The notes: a model not told the origin generated them from the letters alone. DNA of 64,000 nucleotides from Neoarius graeffei (GCF_027579695.1 NC_083587.1:56497738-56561737); one strand, 5' to 3'. Shown: positions 1 to 12,561, numbered from the stretch's first letter. Numbers and translations are program-made.

Positions 1-961
1 AGTGTAATAGATACAGCTGTACTGTACATGAGTGACAGGCGGCACCTGTTGTGTGAAAACCTTATGCGCATGAAGGCTTGATAATTAGCAGGATAAACAA
101 ACATTAAACAGAAAGGGATAGTTTAGCATAAAATGAAATTTACACATTTGTACCCACGCCCCAATTCATCCGAGACGTGTTCGGCAGCCAGCATTTTGCT
201 CCTTTACTGTCAGATAAAATTCAAACTCTAATTTATCCTCTGCATACTAATCAATTAACTCAGCTTTCTAGTGCAATTCCACATTTGGGAGACAGGACCC
301 AGGAAGCAACTGGAACAGTTTCCCTTTCAGGCCATGAATGCCATGTGCTCGTGTTTGTTTTGATTTCTATTCCATTCCTGACTTCACCCTTGCCCCGTCA
401 TTGATTTGTTACCCGTGTGTGATCACCTATTTTGTGTTAGTGCTTGAGGAGTGTGAGGATGCAGGCACTTACGGATGTATACGCGGAGGAAGACAGATTG
501 CAGAAGGTTGTCAAAGCCAAATCAAGATGCTGGAATCAGAGTCAGAAAACTAGCAAGGGTCAGGTGATAGGCAGACAACGTAGTGTAGGAAGGACAAAGA
601 GCAAGAAATGAGAAGACAGTAGCAAGAGTCAGCATAGAAATGACTAGCCAGAAAGATACAAGGCTTGTTATGAACTGAGAGCAGAACAATACTTCGCAAA
701 GGTGTGTCTGAGAGGTGCGCTTATATGGAGGGACAGGTGATTGAGGAAGTGACAGTCAGCTGTGGTTTAGTAGGTGGGAGACCGAGGACGCTGTGTGTTA
801 TGGGAGTTGTAGTTTGGGGAGTCCATGTTTGTAGTCTGCTGAGCTTCAGCGGGTTTACTGACAATGAGTTGTCTATTTATACTCTGTGTGTCAGTGTATT
901 GTTGTGAAGTCTTTCCATGCATTAATGTTGTCAAGTCCAAGCCGTCATATTATATTATTAC
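1..961. other. unassigned flank
   Basis: AT-rich DNA. I see no reading frame with protein-like composition, no terminal repeats and no simple-sequence tract here. It lies more than 8 kb downstream of the last iglon5 exon. Confidence 0.4.
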
Positions 962-1690
962 AATTAACAGTTATTCCACGAAATCGAGTCATACATGAGC
1001 TGACAGCTGACGAGGCATGTAGCACCGAGTTGGCTATAAGCCGTGTATGACAAGATTGAGTGGAATAACTGTTTTATTCTATCCACATTCACTGGATTTT
1101 GAGAAAGAGAGCATTTTTATTTTTAGTTTTTTTGCAAATTCGATAAAAAAAAACTTTGCAAAAAACAATTAACAAAATCATTTTCGCTTAGAATGTAAAC
1201 AAACCGACGAAATGACAGTAGCAATTTGTGAAAAATGCTACAATAATAATTCTTGCAAAAAAAAAGAAAGTTATGTTCCTACCATCAAATACTTTCATTC
1301 CATATTTTGTTGGGGTATTTTTGGGGGGTTCGTTTTCAAGTGAAGTTTTCATTTTGTCCTCGGTTGGTTCAGCAACACGCTCCACCATGTTCTTCTTCTT
1401 CTTTAGGGTTTTTTGGTGGTTGGCCAACCAACTTAAAGGTGCTTTACTGCCACCAACTGGGCTGGAGTGTGGAACAGGAGACTTTTTTTTTGGGGGGGGG
1501 GGAATGATATTCTTTTTGCTATTTCTGTTTCTCTTAAATACTTGATAACAGAGTGATATATCTGACTTGATGCGCTCTGTCATTTTTGTTTTTCTCTACT
1601 CACAGTATATGAGCTGATAACCTAGTAGTAGAGTAGCCAATCAGAGTGTGCGAATGCTCATATCCAGTGAATGTGGATAGAATAATAATG
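962..1690. repeat. fold-back element with nested inverted repeats
   Basis: Two sets of inverted repeats are visible. AACAGTTATTCCAC at 966-979 pairs with its exact complement at 1060-1073. CTATCCACATTCACTGGAT near 1079-1097 is answered by its complement near 1663-1681. The interior holds a minus-strand frame of 131 codons (1583-1188), rich in Lys and Pro, with A/T-homopolymer runs in the DNA. I take it as a non-autonomous DNA transposon of unknown superfamily with a degenerate captured or ancestral ORF. Confidence 0.6.
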
Positions 1691-1736
1691 TTTATTCTTT
1701 CATTCAGGATTAGTTAATGTTTATAATCAAAACAAA

Positions 1737-1737
1737 G

Positions 1738-1816
<79 letters not shown>
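1737..1816. repeat. (TATC)n microsatellite
   Basis: About 20 uninterrupted copies of the tetranucleotide. Confidence 0.97.
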
Positions 1817-2160
1817 TTTGCTTTAAGTGGCAGTTCATGTTACCGCATTTGACTAATGCCACATCTGACTAACAGTTGAGATATCCGCTTTGAACTCGGA
1901 GTGAAGAATAAATGCATACTTCTTATCATGAAACTTTTTTTTTCTTAACAATCCATGTTGAAATTCACTCATCAGACTAATCAGTGATTTGACAAATCTA
2001 TGTAAGTCTGTCAAAACATTTATTTTTCTTGATTTTCTTGATCATTGACATAAATGCATGTGATTGGCTGCAACAAGCTACATCATCAGCTTTTTTTTTT
2101 TTTTTTGCTAAATTCAGCCAGTTTTTTTTTTTTTCATTGCCAGTTTGATCCAAAGAAATA

Positions 2161-3183
2161 CAACCCCAAATCAGAAAAAAAAAGTTGGGACGGTATGGAA
2201 AATGCAAATCAAAAAGAAAGCAGTGATTTCTAAATTTACTTTGACTTGTATTCCATTGGAGACAATATCAGCTCCAGATATTTCATGTTTTGTTGGTCAA
2301 CTTCATTTCATTTTTTAATATCCATCCATTCCTACATTTCAGAGATATCAAAGTGGTAAACACATTCCAAAAAAAGTTGGGACGGGGCAATTTAGGGCTA
2401 GTAATGAGGTAAAACAATTAAATAATGATGTGATTTGAAACAGGTGATGTCAACAGGTGACTGTAATCACGAGTTAGTACAAAATCATCCATACAGTATT
2501 CAAGAAAGGCCTAGTCTTTGAGGAGCAAAGAGGGGCAGAGGATCTCCAGTTTGTCAACAAATGCATGAGAAAATTACTGAAATGTTTAAAAACAATGTTC
2601 CTCAAAGAAAGATAGGAAAGGATTTGGATATTTCACCCTCTACGGTGCATGGTATTATAAATGATTCAAGGAATCTGGAGGAATTTTGGTGTGTAAAGGG
2701 CAAGGGCTCAAGCCTAATCTGACCACCCATGACCTCCGATCCCTCAGGCGGCACTGCGTCAAGAACCGTCATTCATCTATAGCTGATATAACTAAATGGG
2801 CTCAGGATTACTTTGGCAAATCTTTGTCAAGCACTGCAATACGGAGTTACATCCACAAATCCAAGTTACAATGAAAAGAATGGGACAAAACAACACCAGA
2901 ACCGCTTCGTCACTTGGTGTGTTCAGTCCTTAAACATCTTTTAAGTGTTGTGAGAAGGAATGGCAACATTACAAAGTGGTAAATGCTTTAGTGTACCAAC
3001 GTTTTTTTTGAAATGTATTACAAGAATCAAAATTGAAATATGTCTATTTTGAAAAAAAAAAGAGGTAAAACATCAAATCATGTGCTGCTGTATTGTTTTG
3101 AATGCAATACAGGTCAAAGATTATTTATAAACCATTGTTTTCAGTTTTAACATACTGTCCCAACTTTTTCTGATTTGGGGCTG
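2161..3183 (+). mobile_element. Tc1-like element, internally deleted
   Basis: The ends are inverted repeats beginning CAACCCCAAATCAGAAAAA, and the element is flanked by TA on both sides (2159-2160 and 3184-3185), the Tc1/mariner target. The interior keeps only the N-terminal part of a transposase. A helix-turn-helix stretch (MFKNNVPQRKIGKDLDISPS) starts near 2580. After a frameshift near 2660-2690 comes a second DNA-binding segment at 2686-2874, LRSLRRHCVKNRHSSIADIT. The catalytic DDE half is gone, so this is a non-autonomous derivative. Coordinates are exact at both ends. Confidence 0.85.
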
Positions 3184-3953
3184 TACTTTGCTGGATCTAG
3201 ATCTGGACCTTGGTCTGCCAGCTGGTGAAGCCTTGTATAGAGTATAGTAGTCTTCTATGTCCTAATCCACACTGATATGTTTGTGTGACATCACTGAAGA
3301 ACAGGTTCCAGCTTCATTACTTGTTAGCTACATTAGCTTCAGAAGTAAACGGCGGACACTGGAGCGGTTTTGGCTGATCGAATCCATCTGTGTTAAAGAG
3401 TAAATTGTGTAGTGTAAATTTCATTTTTGACCAAACTATTGCTTTAATATGGTCTGTCCTTCCATCCATTTATCCATCCATCCATTTCCTTATCCTATTT
3501 ATCAAAGCATTCTTTTCTTGTTTATTTCTTTCCTTATCTTTCAGAAGAATCCTTTCTTTTTATTTTATCTGCATCATTTGCCCATGACAGCAAACACTCT
3601 TATCTCTGAAAAGAAATTGAATTATGCTATTTCTATTAAAATACAACAACAACCCTTATGCTTATTTTGTTGTGTCCAATTCTAACTCACAGAGATCTCA
3701 TCTTTACTTCAAGATACACAGTATCCATATATACTGAATTTTCTCAAAGCATTACTATTTATGTCTTAAATTATTAATTGTCTTGTTATTCAATTACTGA
3801 ACCATTAAAATACATCATTCTCTATAGTGTTCTCTGGATATCACATTAAAACATTACAAAATAACCATGATAAAATTATAATAAAGCATTTCATGCAAAT
3901 ACCTTAAAGTGAAACTATATGCATATTATTGGGTTATTTTAAAAACCTAACAC
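3184..3953. other. unassigned flank
   Basis: AT-rich sequence with a short (ATCC)n-like stretch near 3460-3485. I see no gene or element boundary. Confidence 0.4.
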
Positions 3954-3955
3954 CA

Positions 3956-4012
<57 letters not shown>
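3954..4012. repeat. (ATCT)n microsatellite
   Basis: About 14 copies of the same tetranucleotide class as the tract at 1737. Confidence 0.97.
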
Positions 4013-4039
4013 GGAATTAGATGCGCACTTTGCCTTATA

Positions 4040-4215
4040 TTTGGTTAAAACCAAAGTTGGAAGTTTGGTTCAGAGCATTTACATAAAATGAATCCACTTG
4101 CTTCAGTAAGGGTTAAAGTGCTGTATCTGTGATCAGAAGCTTATAAGTTCAAATCCCATTACTGTCAGCAAGGCACCATTAAGCCCTTAAGCAATACTCT
4201 TAACCCACAGCTGCT
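4040..4215. repeat. SINE-like fragment, decayed
   Basis: The stretch runs from a tRNA-like 'agttcaaatccc' to 'aaggcacc...aagcaatactcttaacc'. It is a diverged relative of the SINE copies at 25001 and 30659, which carry GAGCAAGGCACCTAAC. No target-site duplication is visible. Confidence 0.4.
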
Positions 4216-4779
4216 CAGATCTATACTTTAATTGAATTCTATCTCACTTCTAAGCCTCAGAAATCAATTCAGCTTGTCCTGAGCACAACTTTTTAACATG
4301 TTTTAGCATTTTCATTGTTGTCTTCCAACCCCAACACAACGTCTCTAACTTTAGAAATAAAACAGTTCATTCCTTTCTTTTTAGAGGCTGTATATAGGTC
4401 TAATATAATTAAATTAACAAACGATTGTTGTATACAGCTAAACTGTTTGAAATGATTTATTTTTAATTTGTTATTAATTGGTTAATATTAATTTTAATAT
4501 TAAAATTAATGTTTCTGTACTAGAATAGCTAAGGATGATTTAAGTTTCTCTTTGCATTTTGTTCCTAGCAAATTACTGGTCGTTTCTGCTTTTGGTTTCA
4601 TTCCACGAACTGGTTCAGTCTGTGAAAATAAGAACACTTTGGGGGGGAAATGGCTGTTAAATCAATAAATGGAAATGTAAAATATCGACATTGGAGCTTT
4701 TAAAAGTTCCTTTTGCTATCATACAAATAATTTAAGACCCATCATTTCTTCAAAGTCCTACAGAGAAAGTTCTGGTGCC

Positions 4780-5960
4780 TTTTGATTGGACAGGTGCAAA
4801 CTTAGGTACCTCCTGAGTGGACACATAAGCTAAAGTGATGTTTGATTGGACACTTGAATGCTCAGGTGCCTTCTAATTGGACCTGTGTAATCGCAGGTGC
4901 TTCCTGATAGGACAATTGTAAGCTAAAGTGCCTCCTGATTGGGTGCGTGTAAATTCAGGGTCTCCTGATTGGACACACATATAAGCTAAAGTGACATTTG
5001 ATTGGACACTTGCATGCTCAGGTGCCTCTTGATTGGACACACATAAATTCAGGTGCCTCCTGCTTGGGCACTTGTAAGATAAAATGCCCTCTGATTGGAC
5101 ACACACAAATTCAGGTGCCTCCTGATTGGACACACATAAGCTAAAGTGATGCTTGATTGAATATTTGCATGCTCAGGTGCCTCTTGATTGGACATGTGTG
5201 ACCTCAGGTGCCTCCTGCTTGGACACATGTCAGCCAAAGTGGCACTTTCTTGGATGTGTGTAATCTCAGGTGCCTCCTGCTTGGACACTTGTAAGCTAAA
5301 GTGCCTCCTGATTGGGTGCGTGTAAATTCAGGTGCCTCCTGATTGGACACATATAAGCTAAAGTGGTGCTTGATTGGACACTTGCATGCTCAGGTGCCTC
5401 TTGATTGGACATGTGTAATCTCAGGTGCCGCCTGCTTGGACACTTTAAATTCAGATGCATCCAGATTGGACACTTTAAATTCAGGTGTGTCCAGATTGGA
5501 CACTTGTAAATTCAGGTGCCTCTTGCTTGGACACTTGTAAGATAAAATGCCTCGTGATTGGACACACAAATTCAGGTGCCTCCTCGTTGGAGACTTATAA
5601 GCTAAAGTGGTGTTTTATCGGACACTTGCATGCTCAGCTGCCTCTGGATGTATAATCTTAGGTGCCTCCTGATAGAACACTTGTAAGCTAACGTGACACT
5701 TTCTTGGACATGTGTAATCTCAGGTGCTTCCTGATTGGACACTTGTAAGCCAACGTGGCACTTTCTTGGACATGTGTAATCTCAGGTGCTTCCTAATTGG
5801 ACACTTGTAAACTAAGTGGTGCTTGATAGGACACTTGCATGCTCAGGTGGCTCTGGATGTATAATCTTAGGTGCCTCCTGATTGAACACTTGTAAGACAA
5901 AGTGCCTACTGATTGGACACTTGTAAATTCAGGTGCATCCTGATTGGACATTTGTAAGCT
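4780..5960. repeat. minisatellite, ~31-bp unit, CCAAT-rich
   Basis: About 1.2 kb of imperfect units of the type 'GGTGCCTCCTGATTGGACAC' alternating with 'aagctaaagtg' or 'aaattca' segments. More than 20 units keep ATTGG, the complement of the CCAAT box, mostly as TGATTGG. Measured starts of successive ATTGG cores (4938, 4968, 5001, 5032, 5094, 5125) give spacings of 30, 33, 31, 62 and 31 bp. The apparent reading frames through the array are products of the repeat period. It lies 3-4 kb downstream of the terminal iglon5 exon. Confidence 0.93.
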
Positions 5961-6799
5961 CCATGAATGGATATGTTGTGAGCATCCATGTGACTAATGA
6001 AAAAAAATGGCAGCATTTGTGGATCAATTAGAGGCCTCTTACTAGCACATGTACTATCCATCAGTCTCAGTGGACACGAGTAGGACATTAGCATTGAAGC
6101 CCATTTCAAATTTGTGGACACAAGCAGCAGAGCGAAGCGGCAGGAAAAATCAATACATGCAATCTGCCTTTATAAAAAAATGGATCCGCAAGCTGATTTG
6201 TAGCTGGTGTCTTCCACTTAATCGCATGCATACAGATGGAGCTCAGTATCTGGTCAGTGCCGGCCCATCTCTCCCTTCCTGCCTCACATGCCTCTCTTCA
6301 CCTCCTAAACCAGACCTCAATCACTCATCTCTACAGGGGAGCTTATATCAAATCATAGTTCAATCTTCCAAATTTTCAAGCCAACGTCCCGTGTCCCCCC
6401 ACCCCCCCAATACCCACACACACACACTTTTTTTTCCATTTTCATACTTTTTTCTTAAAAGGAAAATCCACCCATAACAAACATTGACATGCTGTTTTTT
6501 TTTTATAACCCACATTGAGAAACATGACATACTTGTTATCTTTTTTGTTTACTTATTATTCAGGAGAAAACATGAGCACAGATAGGTTTGCTATGGATCA
6601 TTGAGCTTTACACGGGCGGCGCAGTTGTGAACAAGAAAAGAGGGACAAAGACAGACAGATACAGAGAAAAAAGAGCACTGGGACTGGTTTTGTGCTTCAA
6701 ATTGAACCCAAATGAGAAATTTTTGGAACATGCAAGTGTGTGTTGCAGTTGTGGCTATACAGTACAGATTTGTACACCATAGATAGATCCATACAGATT

Positions 6800-6870
<71 letters not shown>

Positions 6871-7139
6871 CGATCTGGAATAGGTATGGAGACACATATA
6901 GGCCTGGTCAACCTCTAAAAGCCGCTGTCAGAGCTCCTTCCATCACAGACATGACATTAATTTATCACACAACACTTTCAGGATTAGATTAGCATGGCAC
7001 TCCGGTCAACACTTAACAGATTACGCCAATTAGATACTTCTTTACATTTATGTTTTAGTTTGGTTATTGCTGGTTTTGACAAAATTAGCTATGGGGACAC
7101 AACGATGTCAAAACATGCTATATACAGCACTTACGCAAC
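5961..7139. other. unassigned, with (GATA)n tract
   Basis: Holds a (GATA)n microsatellite at about 6799-6871 (near 18 copies). Otherwise AT-rich sequence with homopolymer runs and no recognisable gene or element. Confidence 0.5.
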
Positions 7140-7560
7140 TGAATGATCGGCTCCTAACCTTGCTTTTTGTCCATGAATATAAGAAATTGCATACGACACA
7201 CGCATGCGGAAACTAGCGCTCAGTGTTAAGCCATGCGCCGCTGAGCACATGGTCGCAGTGTCTTCGCTACGCGCCTTTAAGTGGCGGTTAATTAGTCACC
7301 ACCGAGACACTGTCGTCCTTGAAGAGGGTCCCTGTCAGTGCCTGGATTGAGCTTGATTTATGAGCTCTGCTCCTCAGCAGATGGAAGGATGAGGAGAAGA
7401 GCGACGGCACCCTCGCTTAGCGATCCGCTCGCTAATTACATCTCTATTTCCCACTAATTTGGCTCCCTCTCAAAAGTCGAAAGCGGCTGGAGGAAGGAAG
7501 GAACAAACAGACGAAGGGGGCGAGCACGCAGGATTTCGAATACGCCAAGAGTTTTTGGTT
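7140..7560. other. candidate conserved noncoding segment
   Basis: A non-repetitive, GC-balanced block unlike its AT-rich surroundings. It includes homeodomain-type cores ('ggttaattagtc' near 7285-7298 and 'gctaattacatc' near 7430-7441). It shares nothing with the repeats elsewhere in the window. I infer a possible regulatory element; conservation cannot be tested here. Confidence 0.3.
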
Positions 7561-9060
7561 GTGACGTCAAGATGGCTGACAATGTTACAGTAAAAATGGT
7601 GGGACAGCATAAACGGTTAGCATACATTCGATACAGTACAGAGCCTTAAAAAGAAACGTTTGAATACATACATGGTACAAATTATATTATATTACATTTC
7701 ATTGATTGCTCCCTTTGTGAGTGCATGGATGCACAGCAAAACCTGACATTTTGGAACAACTCTTATCTTGTTAAATTAATCTAGCATAACATTATGGCAT
7801 GCTAGCATAACAATAGCAGTGTTTTGCTGCGCTCCAGCTCATCACCTTGTTTTTAAAAAGCTTCTCATGGCAAAATAGAGCACAACACTTTGAAAAAAAA
7901 AGTATTATTATTATTATTATAATTTTTTTTTTTTCCAGAGCATAGTACAAAATATTTTCGCACATATGGCTCTGGGATTATTTTTTTTTCTCACATATAA
8001 TTATCATCATATCGATTTCAAATACTTATTAACATCATGATCATGATCATCATCTTCATCATCATCATCATCATCATTATTAACACCAAAAATAAAAAAA
8101 AGCAATTAGCAGTTAACCTTGCAGATTAAATGTACACAGTGCAGGGACTATAGAGAGGGCTTGGGCTTGGATGGACGGCACAACAGGAACAGCTCTAACC
8201 AGTACATGCTATCAACAAGCGACAAGGAAGAGTGATTGACGGCTTCGGGGGGGACACCAGAAACATAACCTCCAAGCCAAAAAAGCCTGAAACAGAGAGG
8301 CTAATGAGAAATGTAATTTGTAAATCGGATGGAATTATGGGATGGCCTCTACTGCATATATATATATTTACACTGAGTGAGGGTGAATGCATTGATGTGG
8401 TAATGTGATGAGACCAAGGAAGGACTGGAAGGCCAGACTGAGCTCACATGCTTTGCCCTGGGTCAAGACCTCCAGCAAATGCAAAAAGAGGGGGAAGGGG
8501 AGGGGGAATAAGGTTTCCTTTAACCCCCATACCAATGTTGACCCTTAGCACAGATGAGATTTGACATCATTGACAGAAAAATTCTGCTGCTCAGATCCGA
8601 GAGAGCGAAGGCCACTGGGGCATGGCCTGCTGGTGAACAGCCACAGCTTGTTTACAGGGTCAGCTGACCATCATCATCATCATCAGCATATACCATATAT
8701 CACATTCCTCATAAACACCACTGAAGTGATAGCATTCACAAATATACAACCATAATCCAGCACGTGCACACTGAGACAAAGACACGCTCCGCTCGGGACC
8801 TTCACATTTTTAGCTTTTTTTTTTTTTTTTTACAATCATCACCACAACAGCTATGAACATCGAAAAGGTGACCTTTGCTGGAGAAGTGGGAGAGGCAGTG
8901 GCCAGTGGTTGCCAAAGATGAATGGGAACGGGATGTGTGGGGAAAGCGGAGGGTGGTGATTATAAGATGCAAGAGATGGCTCCTGGGTTAATGCATAATT
9001 CTTTTTTATTCACAGTGATGGGTTCGTCATTTAAAGACTCCTTTCTGAGGCGGCGACAGA
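7561..9060. other. downstream flank and probable 3' UTR of iglon5
   Basis: Immediately past the iglon5 stop codon on the minus strand. It contains (ATT)n and (CAT)n tracts near 7900 and 8045, and poly(T) near 8818. Part of it must be 3' UTR, but I could not choose a poly(A) signal with confidence. Confidence 0.45.
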
Positions 9061-9161
9061 TTAGACCTTCAGCAGGACAGAGATGGAGAGGCTGAGCCAG
9101 AAGACAAGTCCCGATAGGCAGGCGCTTAGCGACATGCTTCCGCCGTACACTGCCCCTGGCC
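9061..9161 (-). CDS. iglon5: iglon5 terminal exon, GPI-anchor signal
   Basis: Encodes residues 282-313, PGAVYGGSMSLSAC followed by a hydrophobic stretch ending ISVLLKV, then TAA at 9063-9061. A short stalk followed by a hydrophobic tail with no charged cytoplasmic domain is the IgLON GPI-anchor signal. The likely attachment residue is one of the small residues in GGSMS. Acceptor is cttttgcag|GG. The 3' UTR continues below 9061; I could not place its poly(A) site. Confidence 0.9.
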
Positions 9162-10079
9162 CTGCAAAAGACAGGAAGTGACATGACAAAACATGACATA
9201 AGAGCTAGAAAGGTTGGGGGAGAAAGATGACTTATGACAGGATCAGATGACATGATATTTTTGTCTTTCACGATGAGCACCATGTCAGATCAGGCAATCA
9301 CAGTGGTATAAATTCTCGCCATATCTTGGTTGGGACATTTGTAACACTACAAGTTTGACCCTGACCAATCATTATTCACGTATTTGCAAAACTCTCAGGG
9401 ATGAGGGTCAAGAAAATCGTCAAGGGCCAGAAAATGCAAAAATTCTCGACTAGTTGGCCTTTTTTAAATCTCGCTCCATTCTCAGGCGTATCATCGGATA
9501 TAATGATGCTGACCTTAAACCAAGCGACTTTTCAAGCAATTTCATTGTTGCAGTCAGATTTCCAATGTACGAATAAAATCATGAGGGTTTTGCTCGAGTT
9601 GGGGCGCACTCCTGTCATCTCGATCATTTGGTGTAAGATGATCAGGAAAGCTGTCTTAAGTCTGTCTTTTTCCCCTCGTCTTTCCTTTCGAATACAATCA
9701 AATATGTTTAATATTATCTTTAGTCTTGGTTCATGCATATAGGGACCCTGCAAGATCCCCAGTCTTTACAAAACCAGAGATAAATCTCTTGAAAAGTGGT
9801 TTGGTGTAAGACTGGTGTAACTCTGTGACTAATGACACACTGTCTTTAGATGTGAAGTGTCAGAATTTAGTCTTTTAAAAGTCTTTTCAAGTCTTCTAGT
9901 GCAAGGTTAGTGTGGGGGAGAGCAGTAGGGTTTCCTTCTATATCAGACAAATCACTCTGTCTGAATAGTCTACCTGTAATATTTCTCTCCCTTAGATTTG
10001 TACTGAATTAATAAAAAAAAAAATCTGTATCAGTTCAATAATACAGTGGAACACATCTTTTATTTTCCGTGGATGATCC
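9162..10079. other. iglon5 intron, unassigned
   Basis: Intronic sequence between the terminal exon and the tandem repeat at 10080. I see no element boundaries or RNA genes. Confidence 0.5.
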
Positions 10080-11345
10080 TGGATTTTACGGTAAGTTTGG
10101 CAATCCTCCTTTCAGTGAAACTCAAGAAAACGTTAATTATAGAAAGACAGCAGACGAGCAAAACGCCTATGCTAGTTTTTCGCTGTTATGCTAGCACAGC
10201 GTAACAAGTAACTAGCAACAAACAGTCCTATCTCCTTAGCTGTCTGATTAATGTTAATGAAACCCTGATTTCAGGGAAACTAAAAAAAAAAAAAAATTAA
10301 TTGTCGAACGACAGCAGACTATCAAAATACTATGCTAGTTTTGCACTGTTATGCTAGCACAGCGTAAGAAGTAACTAGCATCAAATATTCCTATCTACTT
10401 AGCTGTCTGATTAATGTTAACGAAACTCTGATTTTAGTGAAACTAAAAAAAAACCCTTTAATTATCGAAAGATAGCAGACTAGCAAAACACCTATGCTAG
10501 TTTTTTGCTGTTATGCTAGCACAGTGTAACAAGTAACTAACAACAAACATTCCTATCTAATGGCCCTTTTCCACTACCCTTTTTCAGCTCACTTCAGCCT
10601 GACACGGCTCGCGTTTTGACTACCTCAGAGCAGCACGACTCAGCTCGCTTCAGCCCTGCTTAGCACCCAAAACTCGCACGGTTTTGGAGTGGGGCTGAAG
10701 CGAGCCAAACCGAGCCGAGTGGGGCTAAGGGCGTGAGGAGACACTCCCCTGTGCACTGATTGGTGAGGAGGCGTGTCCTCACATGCCCACACACGCCCCG
10801 CGAGCACGCTGGGATCTGTAAACACCGTAAACCCAGAAGAAGAAGAATTACGAATTACGAGAATTTCTGAAGCCTTATGTGCCTCGCCTCATCTATACGC
10901 TCTTGCCAGTATCTGTTGGCGTTGTCGGTGACAAGCCACAGCACCAAGACCAGCAACACTAACGACTCCATGTCCTCCATGTTTATTGTTTACTATCCAG
11001 GTCGTGAGACTACCGCTTAAAAGGTCACTGATGTCACTGTTTGCGCCACCTAACGACATCACGTGACATCCACCCACTTTCGCTAACTCCACCCAATGTG
11101 TCCACCCACTTCCAGCCAGCACGGTTCAGCGCGGTTGTAGTCAAAATGCAACGCCAACAGCCCCACTCAGCTCGACTCAGCCCAACTCAGCACGGCACGG
11201 CTTAGCCCAACTCAGCCGCGTGGGTAGTGGAAAAGCGGCATAAGACAGCAGACTAGCAAAACACCTATGCTAATTTTGCACCGTCATGCTAGCACAGTGT
11301 AACTAGCAACAAATATGCCTATCTACTTAGCTGTCTGATTAATGT
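10080..11345. repeat. tandem repeat, ~175-bp unit, split by a MITE
   Basis: Each unit contains a block 'gctagcacagcgtaac' followed by 'cctatcta..ttagctgtctg' and 'ttaatgttaa'. Full units start near 10140 and 10310; a third near 10480 is cut off at 10560, and a fourth partial unit resumes at 11244. The third unit is broken by the inserted element at 10561-11240, after which the phase of the repeat jumps, so some unit sequence was lost with or after the insertion. Confidence 0.8.
10561..11240. mobile_element. Harbinger-like MITE
   Basis: The 680-bp insert has terminal inverted repeats TGGCCCTTTTCCACTACCC at the left and GGGTAGTGGAAAAGCGGCA at the right. It is flanked by TAA on both sides (10558-10560 and 11241-11243), the three-base target duplication typical of PIF/Harbinger elements. 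The interior is GC-rich, with many degenerate 'cagctcgcttcagc'-type repeats on one side and their complements on the other. There is no transposase, so it is non-autonomous. Confidence 0.8.
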
Positions 11346-11804
11346 TAATGCAACTATTTCGGCATCCTATTTCGGTAACTGTTTTTGGGTTAAATATTTC
11401 TATCGCCAAGAAACGTGTAATAACGTGTAATTTAAACGTGTAAACGTGTAATTTAGCTTTTTCTTTTTTTTTTTTTTAAAGCTACTGTAGCTAGCAACAT
11501 GGTGACTAATCCTCTAACTCGCATTTATTTTCAGAAACATAAAAAGCCAATGCATTTCCGAATTTCTAAGTCCACCTCCTCTTCTTTTGAGTGGTTGTTG
11601 AACATAATTACTCATAATCTTTTCTGCGATGAGAAGATTTTTTTAGAAACTAGTTGCTCTTATTTATTTAAATATGAAGGACGTAATGATGAGGAGCTAA
11701 AAGGCAGAGCTGAGGGCGGAAGCGACGGCACGAATCAGCTGAAAGATGTATGAGAATGACAGCGAGTGACTCACCGAGGTGAAACTTGTGGAGATAATAG
11801 GAGG

Positions 11805-11837
<33 letters not shown>

Positions 11838-12409
11838 TAAACGGGGCGAGAGATGGAGGACTCACTTACGATGGTAATGTGCAATAGTATGGCAGAAGCG
11901 AAGGAGGGAGCGAGGGAAATCACTCACTGGGGGCGGTAATGCGAGGAGCAGAATGAGAGAGAGAAGGATGGAGGGAGAGAAATCATGGCTTTGTGGCAGA
12001 GCAGGACAGAACGGAGTGAAAATGGGAGGACGATAAACGGCAGAGAGTATAATGGCCCAGTGAATGGCGGGATCGGGAGAAATAAACGGGTAAAAGGACT
12101 GCCAAGACAAGAAAAAAAATAAACAAGGCTAAAAGTACCTGGGGACAAAAAGAGACAGCATTTTACGTTTTTTTTTTTTGGTAACACACACATACAAAAA
12201 CGTTTAGAAGTGATATTAAAACCTGCGTCTTTGTGTGAACACAATCCTTAGCGAGCACAGGAAGAGCACTCAAAACACAAAAGCATACGTGCACGCTGTT
12301 TTCCCCAAGGGTATTAATGCACTCTTGACACTGCAACTTTGTGAATGTATATTTATAACACATTCAAGAATATGTGTTAGCAAGGAGCTTCACAATTGTC
12401 TGTACTCAC
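11346..12409. other. iglon5 intron, unassigned
   Basis: Contains a (GA)n tract near 11806-11831 and purine-rich sequence to about 12110. The small frames on the opposite strand are pyrimidine-rich and not protein-like. Confidence 0.5.
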
Positions 12410-12561
12410 TGAAGAGAAGCATGCTGGCATTAGACGCCCCAAGGCGGTTGGAGGCAAAGCAGGTGTAGTTGCCAAAGTGTTTCTCGGTGACGTTGGTGAA
12501 GAGCAGCAGGGAACGTGTCTTCTCGTTTTTAATCCTCAGCGTGTTGTCACTCTCCACCAGT
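12410..12561 (-). CDS. iglon5: iglon5 exon, second half of Ig3
   Basis: Encodes residues 231-280: LVESDNTLRIKNEKTRSLLLF, then TNVTEKHFGNYTC with C264 and two sequons (N253, N261), then SNRLGASNASMLLF with a third (N274). The SNRLGAS block followed by SM is close to the IgLON5 C-terminal Ig3 strand. Acceptor is ttttctggcag|A, donor is CTTCA|gtgagt. A|GG at the next junction restores the Arg that precedes the Pro-Gly of the stalk. Confidence 0.93.

Noticed and set aside
4873..5540. Several 60-90-codon frames across the CCAAT minisatellite
   Set aside because: They are periodic translations of the repeat unit in different frames.
6591..6911. Frame with repeated Leu-Ser-Ile-Tyr
   Set aside because: It is a translation of the (GATA)n microsatellite.
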